Source: Ahrensia sp. (GTDB lineage: Bacteria > Pseudomonadota > Alphaproteobacteria > Rhizobiales > Rhizobiaceae). Taken from it: a stretch of DNA of 38,891 nucleotides. Shown piece after piece: positions 8,546-16,829 of the stretch (within the stretch, counting starts at the first letter, position 1; every line of letters starts with the position of its first letter). The position numbers and the translations under genes were made by a program. Location of the stretch: assembly GCA_002698425.1 (NCBI GenBank), contig NZXU01000104.1, positions 3,297-42,187 on the forward strand, in the 5' to 3' direction. The notes below the pieces were generated by a model. That model did no database searches, was not told the DNA's origin, and saw only the letters and a list, made by a program, of their open reading frames with translations.

Positions 8546-9028
8546 TTACTCCGGCAGGTCGATGCCCGCCAGTTCCGCCGCATAGAGCCGCTGCGCCGCC
8601 GATTGCGCGATTCTCAGCGTAACCGCTTTGCGGCGCGCGGCGGCAAGCCGATGTTCGGGAGCGTCTCTCAAAAGGGCGGCGCCATGCGTGTCTGCGCGGA
8701 TGAAACCGCAATCGTCCGGGAAAATTTCGGCCGGAACATCGTCCAGCGTCGCGAAGAAGAGCCGGTCGCAATAGTCCCGGTAATCCGGCCACTTGCCGTC
8801 CGAGCGCATGTCCTCGATCGACGATTTTATCTCCACGATCCACACGGAGCCGTCGCGCAACAGCGCGACGATGTCGGCCCGCCGCCCGCTGGCAAGCGTC
8901 AGTTCCGGAAGATGCGAGGCACCCATTTCGGTCAAGAGCAGTTGCACGCCACGCCGGATTCTCAGCGCCCGCGCTGATTGGCGGCCGTCTTCGAGGGGGC
9001 TTCGCGCGTGCAGGTCGATCAGGGGCAT
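8546..9028 (-). CDS. mmcB: MmcB family DNA repair protein (DUF1052)
   Basis: Small nuclease-fold protein linked to DNA-damage (mitomycin C) resistance in Caulobacter. The signature is a PD-(D/E)XK-like core: RRADIVALLRDGSVWIVEIK, giving the D...E-x-K pattern, followed by DYRDYCDRLFFATLDDVP and FIRAD. The ATG at 9028 (MPLIDLHARS, 160 residues) is preferred over the upstream GTG at 9061, because family members start with this MP-x-DLHA segment. It diverges from the L,D-transpeptidase gene and converges on actR. In Caulobacter mmcB is SOS-controlled; I could not find the alphaproteobacterial LexA pattern GTTC-N7-GTTC in the upstream region. Enzyme activity is not proven for the family. Confidence 0.88.
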   Translation of the reverse strand: MPLIDLHARSPLEDGRQSARALRIRRGVQLLLTEMGASHLPELTLASGRRADIVALLRDGSVWIVEIKSSIEDMRSDGKWPDYRDYCDRLFFATLDDVPAEIFPDDCGFIRADTHGAALLRDAPEHRLAAARRKAVTLRIAQSAAQRLYAAELAGIDLPE

Positions 9029-9086
9029 ATCGTCAGCCTGCCGTGATTCGGCCTTTCGCACAGCCCGCCGGCAATCTTGGCAGGTG

Positions 9087-9102
9087 TGTGATCAATGTCA
9101 CA
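9087..9102. promoter_or_regulatory. CRP-type palindrome TGTGA-N6-TCACA
   Basis: An exact TGTGA-N6-TCACA dyad, the classical CRP operator, lies in the 193-bp divergent region, 58 bp before mmcB and about 119 bp before the L,D-transpeptidase start. All ten conserved positions match. It sits in an AT-rich patch (9091-9130) unlike the surrounding coding DNA. Several alphaproteobacterial CRP/FNR-family proteins use related but not identical sites, so the cognate regulator is uncertain. Confidence 0.45.
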
Positions 9103-9130
9103 TTTTTATGTTCATGGTTAATCAATATTT

Positions 9131-9157
9131 GAGTCCTAGATGACAGGCTAGCGAGTC
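9131..9157. promoter_or_regulatory. Pair of GANTC (CcrM) methylation sites before L,D-transpeptidase
   Basis: GAGTC occurs at 9131-9135 and 9153-9157, 22 bp apart, with a third GANTC (GATTC, 9045-9049) farther upstream. In alphaproteobacteria GANTC is methylated by CcrM, and its state in promoters is read by GcrA and linked to the cell cycle. The cluster is just upstream of a cell-wall enzyme gene. The sites are seen directly; a regulatory role is inferred. Confidence 0.4.
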
Positions 9158-9221
9158 TGTATTAACAAGGTTGCCGAGGCGGAAGGCGGAACACCGCAGT
9201 CGGCATTCGAGGGAGAATTTC

Positions 9222-9848
9222 ATGCGGGGATCACGCGTATTCATTGCAATTGCGCTGGCTGCGAGCGCGGCGCTGACGGGTTGTAGCACGATCGGCGATG
9301 CCGGCGCCAACCTGATGGTCAATGCCTACACGTCCAAGTCTGACGGGGCGTACAAATTGCCGGCCATTCCGGTGAACAAGGTTTCCCGGAAATATCGCCG
9401 GCAGATCGTGAACTACTCGACGAATGAAAAGCCCGGTACGATCATCGTCGACACCAAGGCGAAACATCTCTATTTCGTGCTCGATGGCGGAAGGGCCGTT
9501 CGCTACGGCATCGGCGTCGGGCGCGAGGGCTTCACCTGGTCCGGCACGGCGCGCGTCGCCTACAAGCGCGAATGGCCGACCTGGACGCCGCCCGCGGCGA
9601 TGATCAAGCGCCAGCCGGAACTCGCGAAATATCGCGGCGGCATGGAGCCGGGCCTGAACAACCCGCTCGGCGCGCGTGCGCTCTATCTCTACAACAAGGG
9701 CGGCGACACCGGCTATCGCCTTCACGGTTCGCCGGAATGGTGGTCGATCGGCAACAACGTTTCGTCGGGTTGCATTCGCCTGATCAACCAGGACGTGATC
9801 GATCTCTACAACCGGGCCCAACCCGGTGCGAAGGTCATCGTCATGTAA
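9222..9848 (+). CDS. Lipoprotein L,D-transpeptidase, YkuD (ErfK/SrfK) family
   Basis: Periplasmic enzyme that forms 3-3 cross-links in peptidoglycan or links proteins to it. The ATG at 9222 follows a GAGGGAGA ribosome site and gives a 208-residue precursor with a lipoprotein signal (MRGSRVFIAIALAASAALTGC, lipobox LTGC with Cys21), so it is probably membrane-anchored. The YkuD domain covers about residues 72-207. The active-site motif is complete: LHGSPEWWSIG with His168, then SSGCIRL with nucleophile Cys184. It stands alone, divergent from mmcB and followed at once by a strong terminator, so it should be a single-gene unit. Alphaproteobacteria of this order often carry many such paralogues, so substrate cannot be assigned. 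Confidence 0.92.
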   Translation: MRGSRVFIAIALAASAALTGCSTIGDAGANLMVNAYTSKSDGAYKLPAIPVNKVSRKYRRQIVNYSTNEKPGTIIVDTKAKHLYFVLDGGRAVRYGIGVGREGFTWSGTARVAYKREWPTWTPPAAMIKRQPELAKYRGGMEPGLNNPLGARALYLYNKGGDTGYRLHGSPEWWSIGNNVSSGCIRLINQDVIDLYNRAQPGAKVIVM

Positions 9849-9872
9849 TTTTGGCGCCAGCCATACCCATTG

Positions 9873-9902
9873 AAAAAGCCGGGTTACGAACCCGGCTTTT
9901 TT
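9873..9902. terminator. Bidirectional intrinsic terminator between ldt and nfu
   Basis: A perfect 13-bp inverted repeat, AAAAAGCCGGGTT (9873-9885) and its complement (9889-9901), encloses a 3-nt loop. The GC-rich stem is followed by T-tracts on both strands, so it can end the plus-strand L,D-transpeptidase transcript (stop 9848) and the minus-strand nfu transcript (stop 9926). This is the clearest terminator in the window. Confidence 0.9.
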
Positions 9903-9925
9903 ATGCGTTGTGTGTCGGGAGGCGG

Positions 9926-10495
9926 TCAGACCGCTTCGACGCTCTGGACCTCGGGAATGAAGTGGTGGAGCAGGTTCTGGATGCCGTGCTTCAGGGTCGC
10001 CGTCGAGGACGGACAGCCGGCGCAGGCGCCCTTCATGTAAAGGAAAACGGTGCCCTTCTTGTATCCCCGGAACGTGATGTCGCCGCCGTCCTGCGCCACG
10101 GCGGGTCGCACCCGCGTGTCGAGCAGTTCCTTGATCGTCGCGACGATCGGCTCATCGGCGGTGTCGTAGAATTCCTCGCCTGCATCCGCGTCCTGGCCGG
10201 TAGCCTGAGACGCCATCACCGGCGTATCGGACATGAAGTGTTCCATGATGCCGGCAAGGATCGCCGGCTTCAGGTGATGCCACTCGGACGCGTCGTTCTT
10301 GGTGATCGTGATGAAGTCGTAGCCGAAGAAGACCCCGGTTACGCCGGCGATCTCGAACAGATGCGCGGCCAGAGGCGACTGCGCGGCGGCGTCATCGGCA
10401 TCGCGAAAATCCGCCGTCCCCTGATCGAGCACGACCTTGCCAGGCAGGAATTTCAGCGTGGCGGGGTTCGGCGTGGCTTCGGTCTGGATGAACAT
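9926..10495 (-). CDS. NifU-like iron-sulfur cluster scaffold/carrier (Nfu family)
   Basis: Cytoplasmic protein that holds and delivers Fe-S clusters to target enzymes. The 189 residues contain the Nfu N-terminal domain (MFIQTEATPNPATLKFLPG, about 1-90), a short linker, and the NifU C-terminal domain (about 113-185) with the cluster-binding Cys-x-x-Cys at C158/C161 in GACAGCPSS. Length and order match alphaproteobacterial and mitochondrial NFU1. The ATG at 10495 begins the invariant MFIQTE. It is the last gene of a minus-strand run after usp and ends at the bidirectional terminator. An Irr-type palindrome sits 22 bp before the start, suggesting iron-responsive expression. Confidence 0.93.
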   Translation of the reverse strand: MFIQTEATPNPATLKFLPGKVVLDQGTADFRDADDAAAQSPLAAHLFEIAGVTGVFFGYDFITITKNDASEWHHLKPAILAGIMEHFMSDTPVMASQATGQDADAGEEFYDTADEPIVATIKELLDTRVRPAVAQDGGDITFRGYKKGTVFLYMKGACAGCPSSTATLKHGIQNLLHHFIPEVQSVEAV

Positions 10496-10516
10496 TGCGG
10501 AGGCTCCGGCGCTCTG

Positions 10517-10533
10517 TTTGGAATAATTCTAAA
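10517..10533. promoter_or_regulatory. Irr box / iron control element before nfu
   Basis: The 17-bp dyad TTTGGAATAATTCTAAA has the form TTTRGAA-N3-TTCYAAA. This is the iron control element bound by Irr in rhizobia, as I remember the consensus. It lies in the only AT-rich part of the usp-nfu gap, 22-38 bp upstream of the nfu ATG, where it would overlap or adjoin the promoter. Irr is known to control iron-sulfur and haem genes in this order. The match is by eye; the Irr gene is not in this window. Confidence 0.55.
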
Positions 10534-10592
10534 ATAGGTCGATCGCGCGACGATATCAAGCAACTGCGATACGCCTTTTTTGCCCGCGAGCC

Positions 10593-11084
10593 TCAGGACA
10601 GGCTCTCGATATCCTCGTCGCTGAGATTGTACGGCACGACCGTGACCGGGATCGGAAAAGCGGCGTTTCGCCCCGCAATCGACGAGACCAGCGGCCCGGG
10701 GCCTTCCTTGGCGGCGCCCGCCGCCAGAACGAGGATGGCGATGTCCTGGTCTTCCTCGATCAGGGCATGGATCTGCTCCACCGCCACGCCTTCCCGGACC
10801 ACCTGCTCCGCCTCGATCCCGACCTTTTCGCGGGCATAGGCGGCGTGCTTGGCGAGCGCTGCCTCGGCGGTTTCCATCGCCTCGGCGCGCATGACCTGTT
10901 CCACGCCGAGCCAGTGCTGGAAGTCGCCGGGCTCGATGACGAACAGCAGGGTCAGCCCGCCATTCGTCTTCGCCGCGCGCCGGGCCGCGTAGAGCACGGC
11001 GCGTTCGCATTCCGGCGTATCGTCGATCACCGCCATGAATTTGCGGCGGTGGCCGGCTTCGTGGATCAGTCTTTTGGTAACCAT
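10593..11084 (-). CDS. Universal stress protein, UspA family
   Basis: Single-domain Usp of 163 residues, a stress-induced cytoplasmic protein of uncertain biochemical role. The fold is recognisable from KFMAVIDDTPECERAVLYAA at the amino terminus and the final strands PIPVTVVPYNLSDEDI. The G-x2-G-x9-G ATP-binding pattern is not clear, so it may be a non-ATP-binding member. The ATG at 11084 gives MVTKRLIHEAGHRRKF, the usual start in rhizobial homologues, though there is no Shine-Dalgarno sequence and a large inverted repeat lies just upstream. It sits between trpS and nfu on the same strand; that pairing recurs in related genomes and has no known functional reason. Confidence 0.88.
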   Translation of the reverse strand: MVTKRLIHEAGHRRKFMAVIDDTPECERAVLYAARRAAKTNGGLTLLFVIEPGDFQHWLGVEQVMRAEAMETAEAALAKHAAYAREKVGIEAEQVVREGVAVEQIHALIEEDQDIAILVLAAGAAKEGPGPLVSSIAGRNAAFPIPVTVVPYNLSDEDIESLS

Positions 11085-11098
11085 GGTGGATAAATGGC

Positions 11099-11153
11099 AC
11101 GCAGCCGGGGCCGCTTCAAGCGCCGAGATATTGGCAAAGCGCCGCGGCTGCGT
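11099..11153. repeat. Imperfect inverted repeat between trpS and usp
   Basis: The arm ACGCAGCC at 11099-11106 is mirrored by GGCTGCGT at 11146-11153, and the match extends imperfectly inward (arms about 11099-11116 and 11137-11153, loop about 20 nt). In transcription direction it lies 25 bases after the trpS stop and 15 bases before the usp ATG. There is no T-tract, so it is not a standard terminator. It may be an RNA-stabilising or translation-modulating hairpin. Confidence 0.4.
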
Positions 11154-11177
11154 GTCCCCTGATTAGGCTGTTGGGGG

Positions 11178-12242
11178 TCAGACGGTCAGCCCGACAATGC
11201 GCCGGACATCGACCATGGTCTTCTCCGCCAGCGCCGAGGCGCGCTCGCCGCCAGACGCCAGGACGGCGTCGATATGGCCGGGATCGGCCATCAGGCGGCG
11301 CATCTCGTCCGCGATCGGCGCGAGTTTTTCCACGGCGAGTTCGGCCAGCGCCGGCTTGAAGGCGGAAAATTGCTGCCCGCCGAAATCCTTCAACACCGCA
11401 TCGTTGCTGGTTTCGGACAGCGCCGCGTAGATGTTGACGAGGTTCTCGGCTTCCGGCCGGCCCTCGAAGCCGCCGGTGTCGCCCGGCAGCGGCTCCGGAT
11501 CGGTCTTGGCCTTGCGGATCTTCTTGGCGATATCGTCGGCGGTGTCGGTCAGGTTGATGCGCGACAGGTCGGACGGGTCCGACTTCGACATCTTCTTGGT
11601 TCCATCGCGCAGGCTCATGATACGCGTCGCGGGCCCCTCGATCAGCGGCTCGGTGATCGGGAAATAGCCGTCGACGGTCTCGTCGCCGATCTCCATCGCC
11701 ACGCCGAGGCCGAGCGCCTTCGTCCGCTCGCGATAGTCCCAGTTGAATTTCTGGGCAATGTCGCGGGTCAGTTCCAGATGCTGTTTCTGGTCGTCTCCGA
11801 CCGGCACATGCGTCGCGCGATAGACCAGGATGTCGGCGGCCATCAGGTTCGGATAGGCGAACAGGCCGACAGAGGCGTTCTCGCGGTCCTTGCCGGCCTT
11901 TTCCTTGAACTGCGTCATCCGGTTCAGCCAGCCCATCCGCGCGATGCAGTTGAAGACCCAGGCGAGTTCGGAATGCTGGAACACGGCGGCCTGGTTGAAG
12001 ACGATATGCTTCACCGGGTCGATGCCTGACGCCAGGAAGGCCGCGGCGATCGCACGACGTCCGTCGATCAGGTCCTGCGGAGAAGGGTTGATCGTCAGCG
12101 CGTGCAGGTCGACCACGCAATAGATGCAGTTATGCGTGTCCTGCAGGGCGACGAACTTGCGAATGGCGCCGAGATAATTGCCAAGCGTCAGATTGCCGGT
12201 CGGCTGCACGCCCGAAAAGACGAGGGGTTCGAAGCTGCTCAT
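11178..12242 (-). CDS. trpS: Tryptophan-tRNA ligase
   Basis: Class I aminoacyl-tRNA synthetase that charges tRNA-Trp. It is 354 residues, normal for bacterial TrpRS. The HIGH-type motif is TLGN (19-22) in [15 protein letters not shown], and the KMSKS loop is intact at 217-221 ([10 protein letters not shown]). The tryptophan and ATP pocket residues lie in [10 protein letters not shown] and [18 protein letters not shown]. The ATG at 12242 begins [16 protein letters not shown], the standard amino terminus. It lies 111 bp after murJ; a glnD-murJ-trpS order is common in rhizobia. No tRNA-like leader or trp attenuator is visible in the gap. Confidence 0.97.
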   Translation of the reverse strand: MSSFEPLVFSGVQPTGNLTLGNYLGAIRKFVALQDTHNCIYCVVDLHALTINPSPQDLIDGRRAIAAAFLASGIDPVKHIVFNQAAVFQHSELAWVFNCIARMGWLNRMTQFKEKAGKDRENASVGLFAYPNLMAADILVYRATHVPVGDDQKQHLELTRDIAQKFNWDYRERTKALGLGVAMEIGDETVDGYFPITEPLIEGPATRIMSLRDGTKKMSKSDPSDLSRINLTDTADDIAKKIRKAKTDPEPLPGDTGGFEGRPEAENLVNIYAALSETSNDAVLKDFGGQQFSAFKPALAELAVEKLAPIADEMRRLMADPGHIDAVLASGGERASALAEKTMVDVRRIVGLTV

Positions 12243-12353
12243 GTGATGTTACCCGAAGCTGGTGGAGGGCCCCTTTGCAGAGCAGGTCTGGTCTGCACGG
12301 GTTCTGTATGCGGCGCGCTTATGGCAGGCGCTCGCGCAACCTTCAAGTGGGTC

Positions 12354-13931
12354 TCAAGTCTCCGCGCCGCCTGCGCGCCGCCGTTTGACCGTTCGCGCCA
12401 GCATCGACCGGTCGATCCCGCCGGTCGTAAGCGCCAGTCCGAAATAGACGATCATCGATACGCCGATCAGAAGGGCGGCGATGCCGACGCGGATGAGGAT
12501 GTTGGAGGCGAGGAAACTGTCGCACAGGTAAAACCATGCGCCATAGAGGACCAAACCCATCGCGGCTGCCGACACGATGATCAGAAGAACGCGCCGGATG
12601 GTTTCCGGCGACGGGCGGAACTGGTCGCGCCGCCACAATGTCCAGCCGAGCAGCAGCGCGTTGGCCCAGCCGGCCAGGCTGGTCGCCGCGGCGATGCCGA
12701 CATGGCCGAGCAACGGGAAGAGCGCAAGGCTGCCGCCGGCATTGACCACCAGAGAGACCAGCGAGAACCACATCGGCGTCCGCATGTCCTCGCGGGCGAA
12801 ATAGGCCGGCTGCAGCACCTTGATCAGGACGAAGGAGGGCAGGCCGATCGCAAAGGCGGCCAGCGCCGCCGCGGCCGCCTGCGTCGTTTCCGGCAGGAAG
12901 GCGCCGCGCTCATAGATGACCGCGATGAAAGGCACGGGCGTCAGCGCCAGCGCTACGGCCGCCGGTACGGTCAGGCCGAGGCCGAATTCCAGGCTGCGGT
13001 TCTGCAGGGTCAGAGCGGTCTTCTGTTCGCCCGCGCCGAGCGCCCGCGCCAGTTCCGGCAGCAGCACGACGCCGATGGCGATGCCGATCACGCCGAGCGG
13101 CAACTGGTAGAGACGGTCGGCATAATTGAGCAGCGCGATCGCTCCGTCTTGCTGAGACGCGATGATCTGGCCGATGACGAGGTTGATCTGCACGATGCCG
13201 CCGGTCAACGCGGCGGGCGCGGCGAGCGTCAGCAGGCGTTTGACCTGGCGGGTCAGCCGCGGCCGTTTCGGCGTGAAGGTGAAGCCGAGGCGGAGGATGC
13301 CATAGACGAGCAGGCCGAGTTGCAGGAGGCCGGCCAGAACGACGCCGATACTGAGCGCAACGCCGACAAGGCGCGGGTCCCAATCCGACCGGACGGCCGC
13401 AAACAGGACGGCGATCAGCACGACGTTGAGAAGCACCGGCGCCAGCGCGGCGAGGAAGTATTTGCGGAACGAGTTGAGCACGCCCGACAGCATCGCCACC
13501 AGCGACATCGCCGCCAGATAGGGAAACATGATGCGCGCCAGAAGCACGGTCAGGTCGAATTTGTCCGGCGTGTCGCGAAAAGCGGGCGCGATCACGGTCC
13601 CGGCCAGGAACGGCATGAAGATGAGCGCCAGCACCGTCAGTCCGGCCAGCACGAGCGCCAGCACCGAAAACACCTCGCCGGCAAAGCGCGCGGCGCTGTC
13701 CTTGCCGTTGGATTCCACTTCCTTGGCGAAGATCGGCACGAAGGCGGAATTGAACGCGCCTTCCGCAAAGAGCCGCCGGAACAGGTTCGGGAACCGCAAT
13801 GCGGCGTAAAAGGCGTCGGCAACGGGGCCCGCGCCGAGCACCGAGGCGATCATCGCCTCGCGCACGAAACCGAGCACCCGGCTGGCCGAGGTCGCGCCGC
13901 CGACACCGAGGAACTTGCCGAACAGGCTCAT
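12354..13931 (-). CDS. murJ: Lipid II flippase MurJ (MviN)
   Basis: Inner-membrane transporter that flips lipid II for peptidoglycan synthesis. It has 525 residues with about 14 predicted helices (MOP superfamily). The amino-terminal signature is complete: SRVLGFVREAM carries Arg18 and Arg24, VADAF carries Asp39, and NLFRRLFAEGAFNSAFVPIF carries Arg52, the same positions shown to be essential in E. coli MurJ. The ATG at 13931 lies 3 bp after the glnD stop, so the two genes are almost certainly co-transcribed and probably translationally coupled. The basic C-terminal tail (RTVKRRRAGG) is cytoplasmic. Confidence 0.96.
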   Translation of the reverse strand: MSLFGKFLGVGGATSASRVLGFVREAMIASVLGAGPVADAFYAALRFPNLFRRLFAEGAFNSAFVPIFAKEVESNGKDSAARFAGEVFSVLALVLAGLTVLALIFMPFLAGTVIAPAFRDTPDKFDLTVLLARIMFPYLAAMSLVAMLSGVLNSFRKYFLAALAPVLLNVVLIAVLFAAVRSDWDPRLVGVALSIGVVLAGLLQLGLLVYGILRLGFTFTPKRPRLTRQVKRLLTLAAPAALTGGIVQINLVIGQIIASQQDGAIALLNYADRLYQLPLGVIGIAIGVVLLPELARALGAGEQKTALTLQNRSLEFGLGLTVPAAVALALTPVPFIAVIYERGAFLPETTQAAAAALAAFAIGLPSFVLIKVLQPAYFAREDMRTPMWFSLVSLVVNAGGSLALFPLLGHVGIAAATSLAGWANALLLGWTLWRRDQFRPSPETIRRVLLIIVSAAAMGLVLYGAWFYLCDSFLASNILIRVGIAALLIGVSMIVYFGLALTTGGIDRSMLARTVKRRRAGGAET

Positions 13932-13934
13932 GGA

Positions 13935-16766
13935 TTATCCGGCCTTTTTTGAGCGCGCGAGACCGGCGCTGACCTGCACCACCGGATTTTCGTCGGCGCG
14001 GCCCATCAGCACATCGGTGAGGACTTTGCTGATCCGCTTCTGCCGCGCGGACGCGGTTATCTTGTGGCCGGTCAGGTCGGTAACATAGAATGTATCGACC
14101 ACCTTCTCGCCGAAGGTGGTGATATGCGCGGAATGGATGTCGAGCGTGAGATCGGACAGCGCGCTGGTGATCTCCGAGAGGATGCCGGGCCGGTCCAGTC
14201 CCTCCACCTCGATAACCGAGAACTTGTTGGAAAGCGTGTTCTTCACCGCGACCGCCGGCTCGATCGAAAACGCCTTGAGATTGCGCTTCGGCTTCATCTT
14301 GTTGGCCAGCATGTTGGGCACGTATTCCCGGCCCGACAGGACGTCCTCGATCACCTTGCCGATCCGTTTCGCGCGCCGGAACTCGTCACCGTCGTCATCG
14401 AATTCGCGATTGACGAGGATCGTGTCGAGCGCCCAGCCGTCGCGCGTCGTGAACACATGCGCGCCGTCGATCTTGGCGCCCGCGGACGAGCAGGCCGCCG
14501 CGATGATCGACAATAGGCGCGGGTGGTCCGGCGCGAGAACCGAAATCTCGGTGATCGCCTGAAACTGGTTGGTCTTGACCGTGGTCGCGAGTTTCTTGTC
14601 CTCCGCCAGCGCCTCGCGCATGAATTCGGCGTGCCGGACCTGATCCTCGATGTCGACGGTCAGCAGGTAGCTGTCATAATGCCGGTCGACATAGTTGCGC
14701 CGCTCTTCCTCCGGCCAGTCCGACAGCGCTGCCAGCAAATGCTCGCGATTGAGGGCGGAGCGCTGCTTGCGGTCGATTTCCGAGTAGCCGCCCGTCACCG
14801 CCAGTTCGGTCTCCGAATAGAGCGTGCGCAAAAGCTGGCCTTTCCAGCCGTTCCAGACGCCCGGGCCCACGGCGCGGATGTCGCAGACGGTCAGGATCAC
14901 CAGGAGCTTGAGCCGCTGCACCGTCTGCACGACCGCGACGAAGTCGTCGATCGTCTTGCGGTCGGAGAGGTCGCGCGACTGGGCGACGGTGCTCATCGTC
15001 AGGTGATCGCGGATCAGCCAGGCGACGGTTTCGGTTTCCGCCGCGGTCAGGCCGAGGCGCGGGCAAAGCTTTTCGGCGACTTCCGCCCCCGCAATCGAAT
15101 GGTCCTTCGGCCGGCCCTTGGCGATGTCGTGCAGGAACAGGGCCACGTAGAGAACGCGCCGGTATTCCTCCGTCATGTCAGGCAGGATCGAGGACGCGAG
15201 CGGATGGTCCTCTTCGAGCAGCCCGCGTTCGATCTTCGACAAGACGTCGACGGACCGGATCAGGTGCTCGTCCACGGTGAAGTGGTGATACATGTTGAAC
15301 TGCATCATCGCCACGACCTTGCCGAAGTCCGGTATGAACCGGCCCAGCACGCCGGCCTCGTTCATGCGCCTCAGATTGAGGGCCGGATCCCTGCGCGATG
15401 TCAGGATGTCGATGAACAGCCTGTTGGCTTCCGGATCGTTGCGGAGCGCCTTGCCGATGAGTTTCAGCGAGCGGCGCGTCAGTTGCAGCGCATCCGGATG
15501 GTAGTCGAGCTCGTCGCGGTCGGCGAACCAGAACATGCGGATGATATTGACCGGGTCCTTCTCGAAAACATCCTCGCTGGCCGCATTGATGCGCTTGTTC
15601 TCGATGATGAAATCCGTGGTGCCGCGAATTTTCTGCGGGCGCCGCGTGAAGGGCAGCGTCTGCAGCAGCCGGTTGATGCCGGGCGTGTTCTTGACCTCTT
15701 CCTCTTCCAGCGCCGCGCAGATGATGCGGGTGAGGTCACCGACATCCTTGGCGATCAGGAAGTAGTGCTTCATGAAGCGCTCGACATTCTTCAGGCCGGG
15801 ATGGCTCTTGTAGCCGAGCCGGTCGGCGAGACCGCGCTGCACCTCGAAACCGAGCCGTTCCTCCGCCTTGCCGGTCAGGAAATGGAGATGGCACCGCACC
15901 GCCCAGAGGAAGTCTTCGCATTTGACGAAGAGATTGTACTCGCTGCGGCTGAGAACGCCCTTCTTCACCAGGTCCGAGCGGTCGGAAATTCGGTAGAAAT
16001 ATTTGGTGATCCAGAACAGCGTCTGCAGGTCGCGAAGACCGCCCTTGCCGTCCTTGATATTCGGCTCGACCAGGTAGCGCGTTTCGCCCATCCGCTTGTG
16101 GCGGGCGTCGCGTTCGGCGAGCTTGGCCTGGATGAAGCTCGAAGCGGTGTTTTCCACCACGTCCTCGAAGAAGCGCGTCTCGAGCTGGTCGAACAAATCC
16201 TTCTCGCCATAGAGATAGCGCATGTCGAGGATCGCGGTGCAGATCGTTGTATCCGTCTTCGAAAGCCGCACGCATTCGTCGATCGACCGCGTGGCGTGGC
16301 CGACCGTCAGACCCATATCCCAGAGCATGTAGAGGATGTATTCGGCAAGCTGTTCGCCGAGCGGCGTCTGTTTGTAGGGCAGCAGGAAAAGCAGGTCGAT
16401 GTCGGACCCCGGCGCCAGCGTGCCGCGCCCGTAACCGCCGACCGCGACCAGCGCCAGCCTTTCGCCTTTGGAAAGGTTGTTGACCTTGAAGACCCGCTCC
16501 ATCGCGAAGTCGTAGACAGCATGGATGATTGCATCCATGCCGTCGGACAGCCGCTGCGCGCAGGCGATGCCGCCGCCATCCTCGAAGAGCTGTTTCTCTG
16601 CGTCCTGCCGCTGCTGCGCCAGCGCGGCCTTGAGATGCGCGAGCACCTCGGCGCGCACGGCATGGGCCGATCCGTCGCCGCCATGTCCGTCGGCGATGGC
16701 GATCAGGTCGGAAAGCAGCGCGTCAGTATCGGTCTTTGTTCGGGAAAGGGTCTCGGCAGCCGTCAT
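13935..16766 (-). CDS. glnD: Bifunctional PII uridylyltransferase/uridylyl-removing enzyme
   Basis: Central nitrogen sensor: adds UMP to PII proteins under nitrogen limitation and removes it when glutamine is high. The 943-residue protein has the nucleotidyltransferase site [18 protein letters not shown] (110-127), the PII-UTase central region, an HD hydrolase domain with [14 protein letters not shown] (His546-Asp547), and two ACT domains (about 738-810 and 849-925) that bind glutamine. The ATG at 16766 gives [10 protein letters not shown] and leaves 63 bp to mutS, where a candidate promoter lies. murJ follows after 3 bp. Its target PII genes are outside the window, but rpoN and ptsN are 17-19 kb away on the same segment. 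Confidence 0.97.
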   Translation of the reverse strand: MTAAETLSRTKTDTDALLSDLIAIADGHGGDGSAHAVRAEVLAHLKAALAQQRQDAEKQLFEDGGGIACAQRLSDGMDAIIHAVYDFAMERVFKVNNLSKGERLALVAVGGYGRGTLAPGSDIDLLFLLPYKQTPLGEQLAEYILYMLWDMGLTVGHATRSIDECVRLSKTDTTICTAILDMRYLYGEKDLFDQLETRFFEDVVENTASSFIQAKLAERDARHKRMGETRYLVEPNIKDGKGGLRDLQTLFWITKYFYRISDRSDLVKKGVLSRSEYNLFVKCEDFLWAVRCHLHFLTGKAEERLGFEVQRGLADRLGYKSHPGLKNVERFMKHYFLIAKDVGDLTRIICAALEEEEVKNTPGINRLLQTLPFTRRPQKIRGTTDFIIENKRINAASEDVFEKDPVNIIRMFWFADRDELDYHPDALQLTRRSLKLIGKALRNDPEANRLFIDILTSRRDPALNLRRMNEAGVLGRFIPDFGKVVAMMQFNMYHHFTVDEHLIRSVDVLSKIERGLLEEDHPLASSILPDMTEEYRRVLYVALFLHDIAKGRPKDHSIAGAEVAEKLCPRLGLTAAETETVAWLIRDHLTMSTVAQSRDLSDRKTIDDFVAVVQTVQRLKLLVILTVCDIRAVGPGVWNGWKGQLLRTLYSETELAVTGGYSEIDRKQRSALNREHLLAALSDWPEEERRNYVDRHYDSYLLTVDIEDQVRHAEFMREALAEDKKLATTVKTNQFQAITEISVLAPDHPRLLSIIAAACSSAGAKIDGAHVFTTRDGWALDTILVNREFDDDGDEFRRAKRIGKVIEDVLSGREYVPNMLANKMKPKRNLKAFSIEPAVAVKNTLSNKFSVIEVEGLDRPGILSEITSALSDLTLDIHSAHITTFGEKVVDTFYVTDLTGHKITASARQKRISKVLTDVLMGRADENPVVQVSAGLARSKKAG

Positions 16767-16793
16767 GATAAGGTCCGGGGGGATCTATCGAGC

Positions 16794-16822
16794 CTCATAT
16801 AGGAGCTCGGTCCCATTGTCAC
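16794..16822 (-). promoter_or_regulatory. Candidate promoter for glnD-murJ
   Basis: On the minus strand GTGACA (16822-16817) is followed after 17 bp by TATGAG (16799-16794), matching -35/-10 at 5/6 and 4/6. An overlapping CTATAT at 16802-16797 resembles the alphaproteobacterial -10 but gives only 14-bp spacing. The segment falls in the 63-bp mutS-glnD gap, giving a leader of about 20 nt. Low certainty. Confidence 0.28.
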
Positions 16823-16829
16823 ACAGGCT

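Noticed and set aside
9107..9125. GTTC-containing stretch before mmcB as a LexA box
   Set aside because: GTTC is followed after 7 bases by ATCA rather than GTTC, so the alphaproteobacterial GTTC-N7-GTTC pattern is not met.
10588..10605. Hairpin GAGCCT/AGGCTC at the usp stop as a terminator
   Set aside because: For the minus-strand transcript the stem is followed by A residues, not U; the T-run is on the wrong side.
12102..13952. A 616-codon plus-strand frame opposite murJ
   Set aside because: Shadow frame; composition (His, Gln, Arg, Asp) is typical of reverse-strand reading of membrane-protein genes, and murJ residues R18, R24, D39 and R52 confirm the minus strand.
16519..16540. Perfect 9-bp inverted repeat with 4-nt loop inside glnD
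   Set aside because: It lies wholly in codons for residues about 76-83 of an intact, conserved protein; most likely coincidence.
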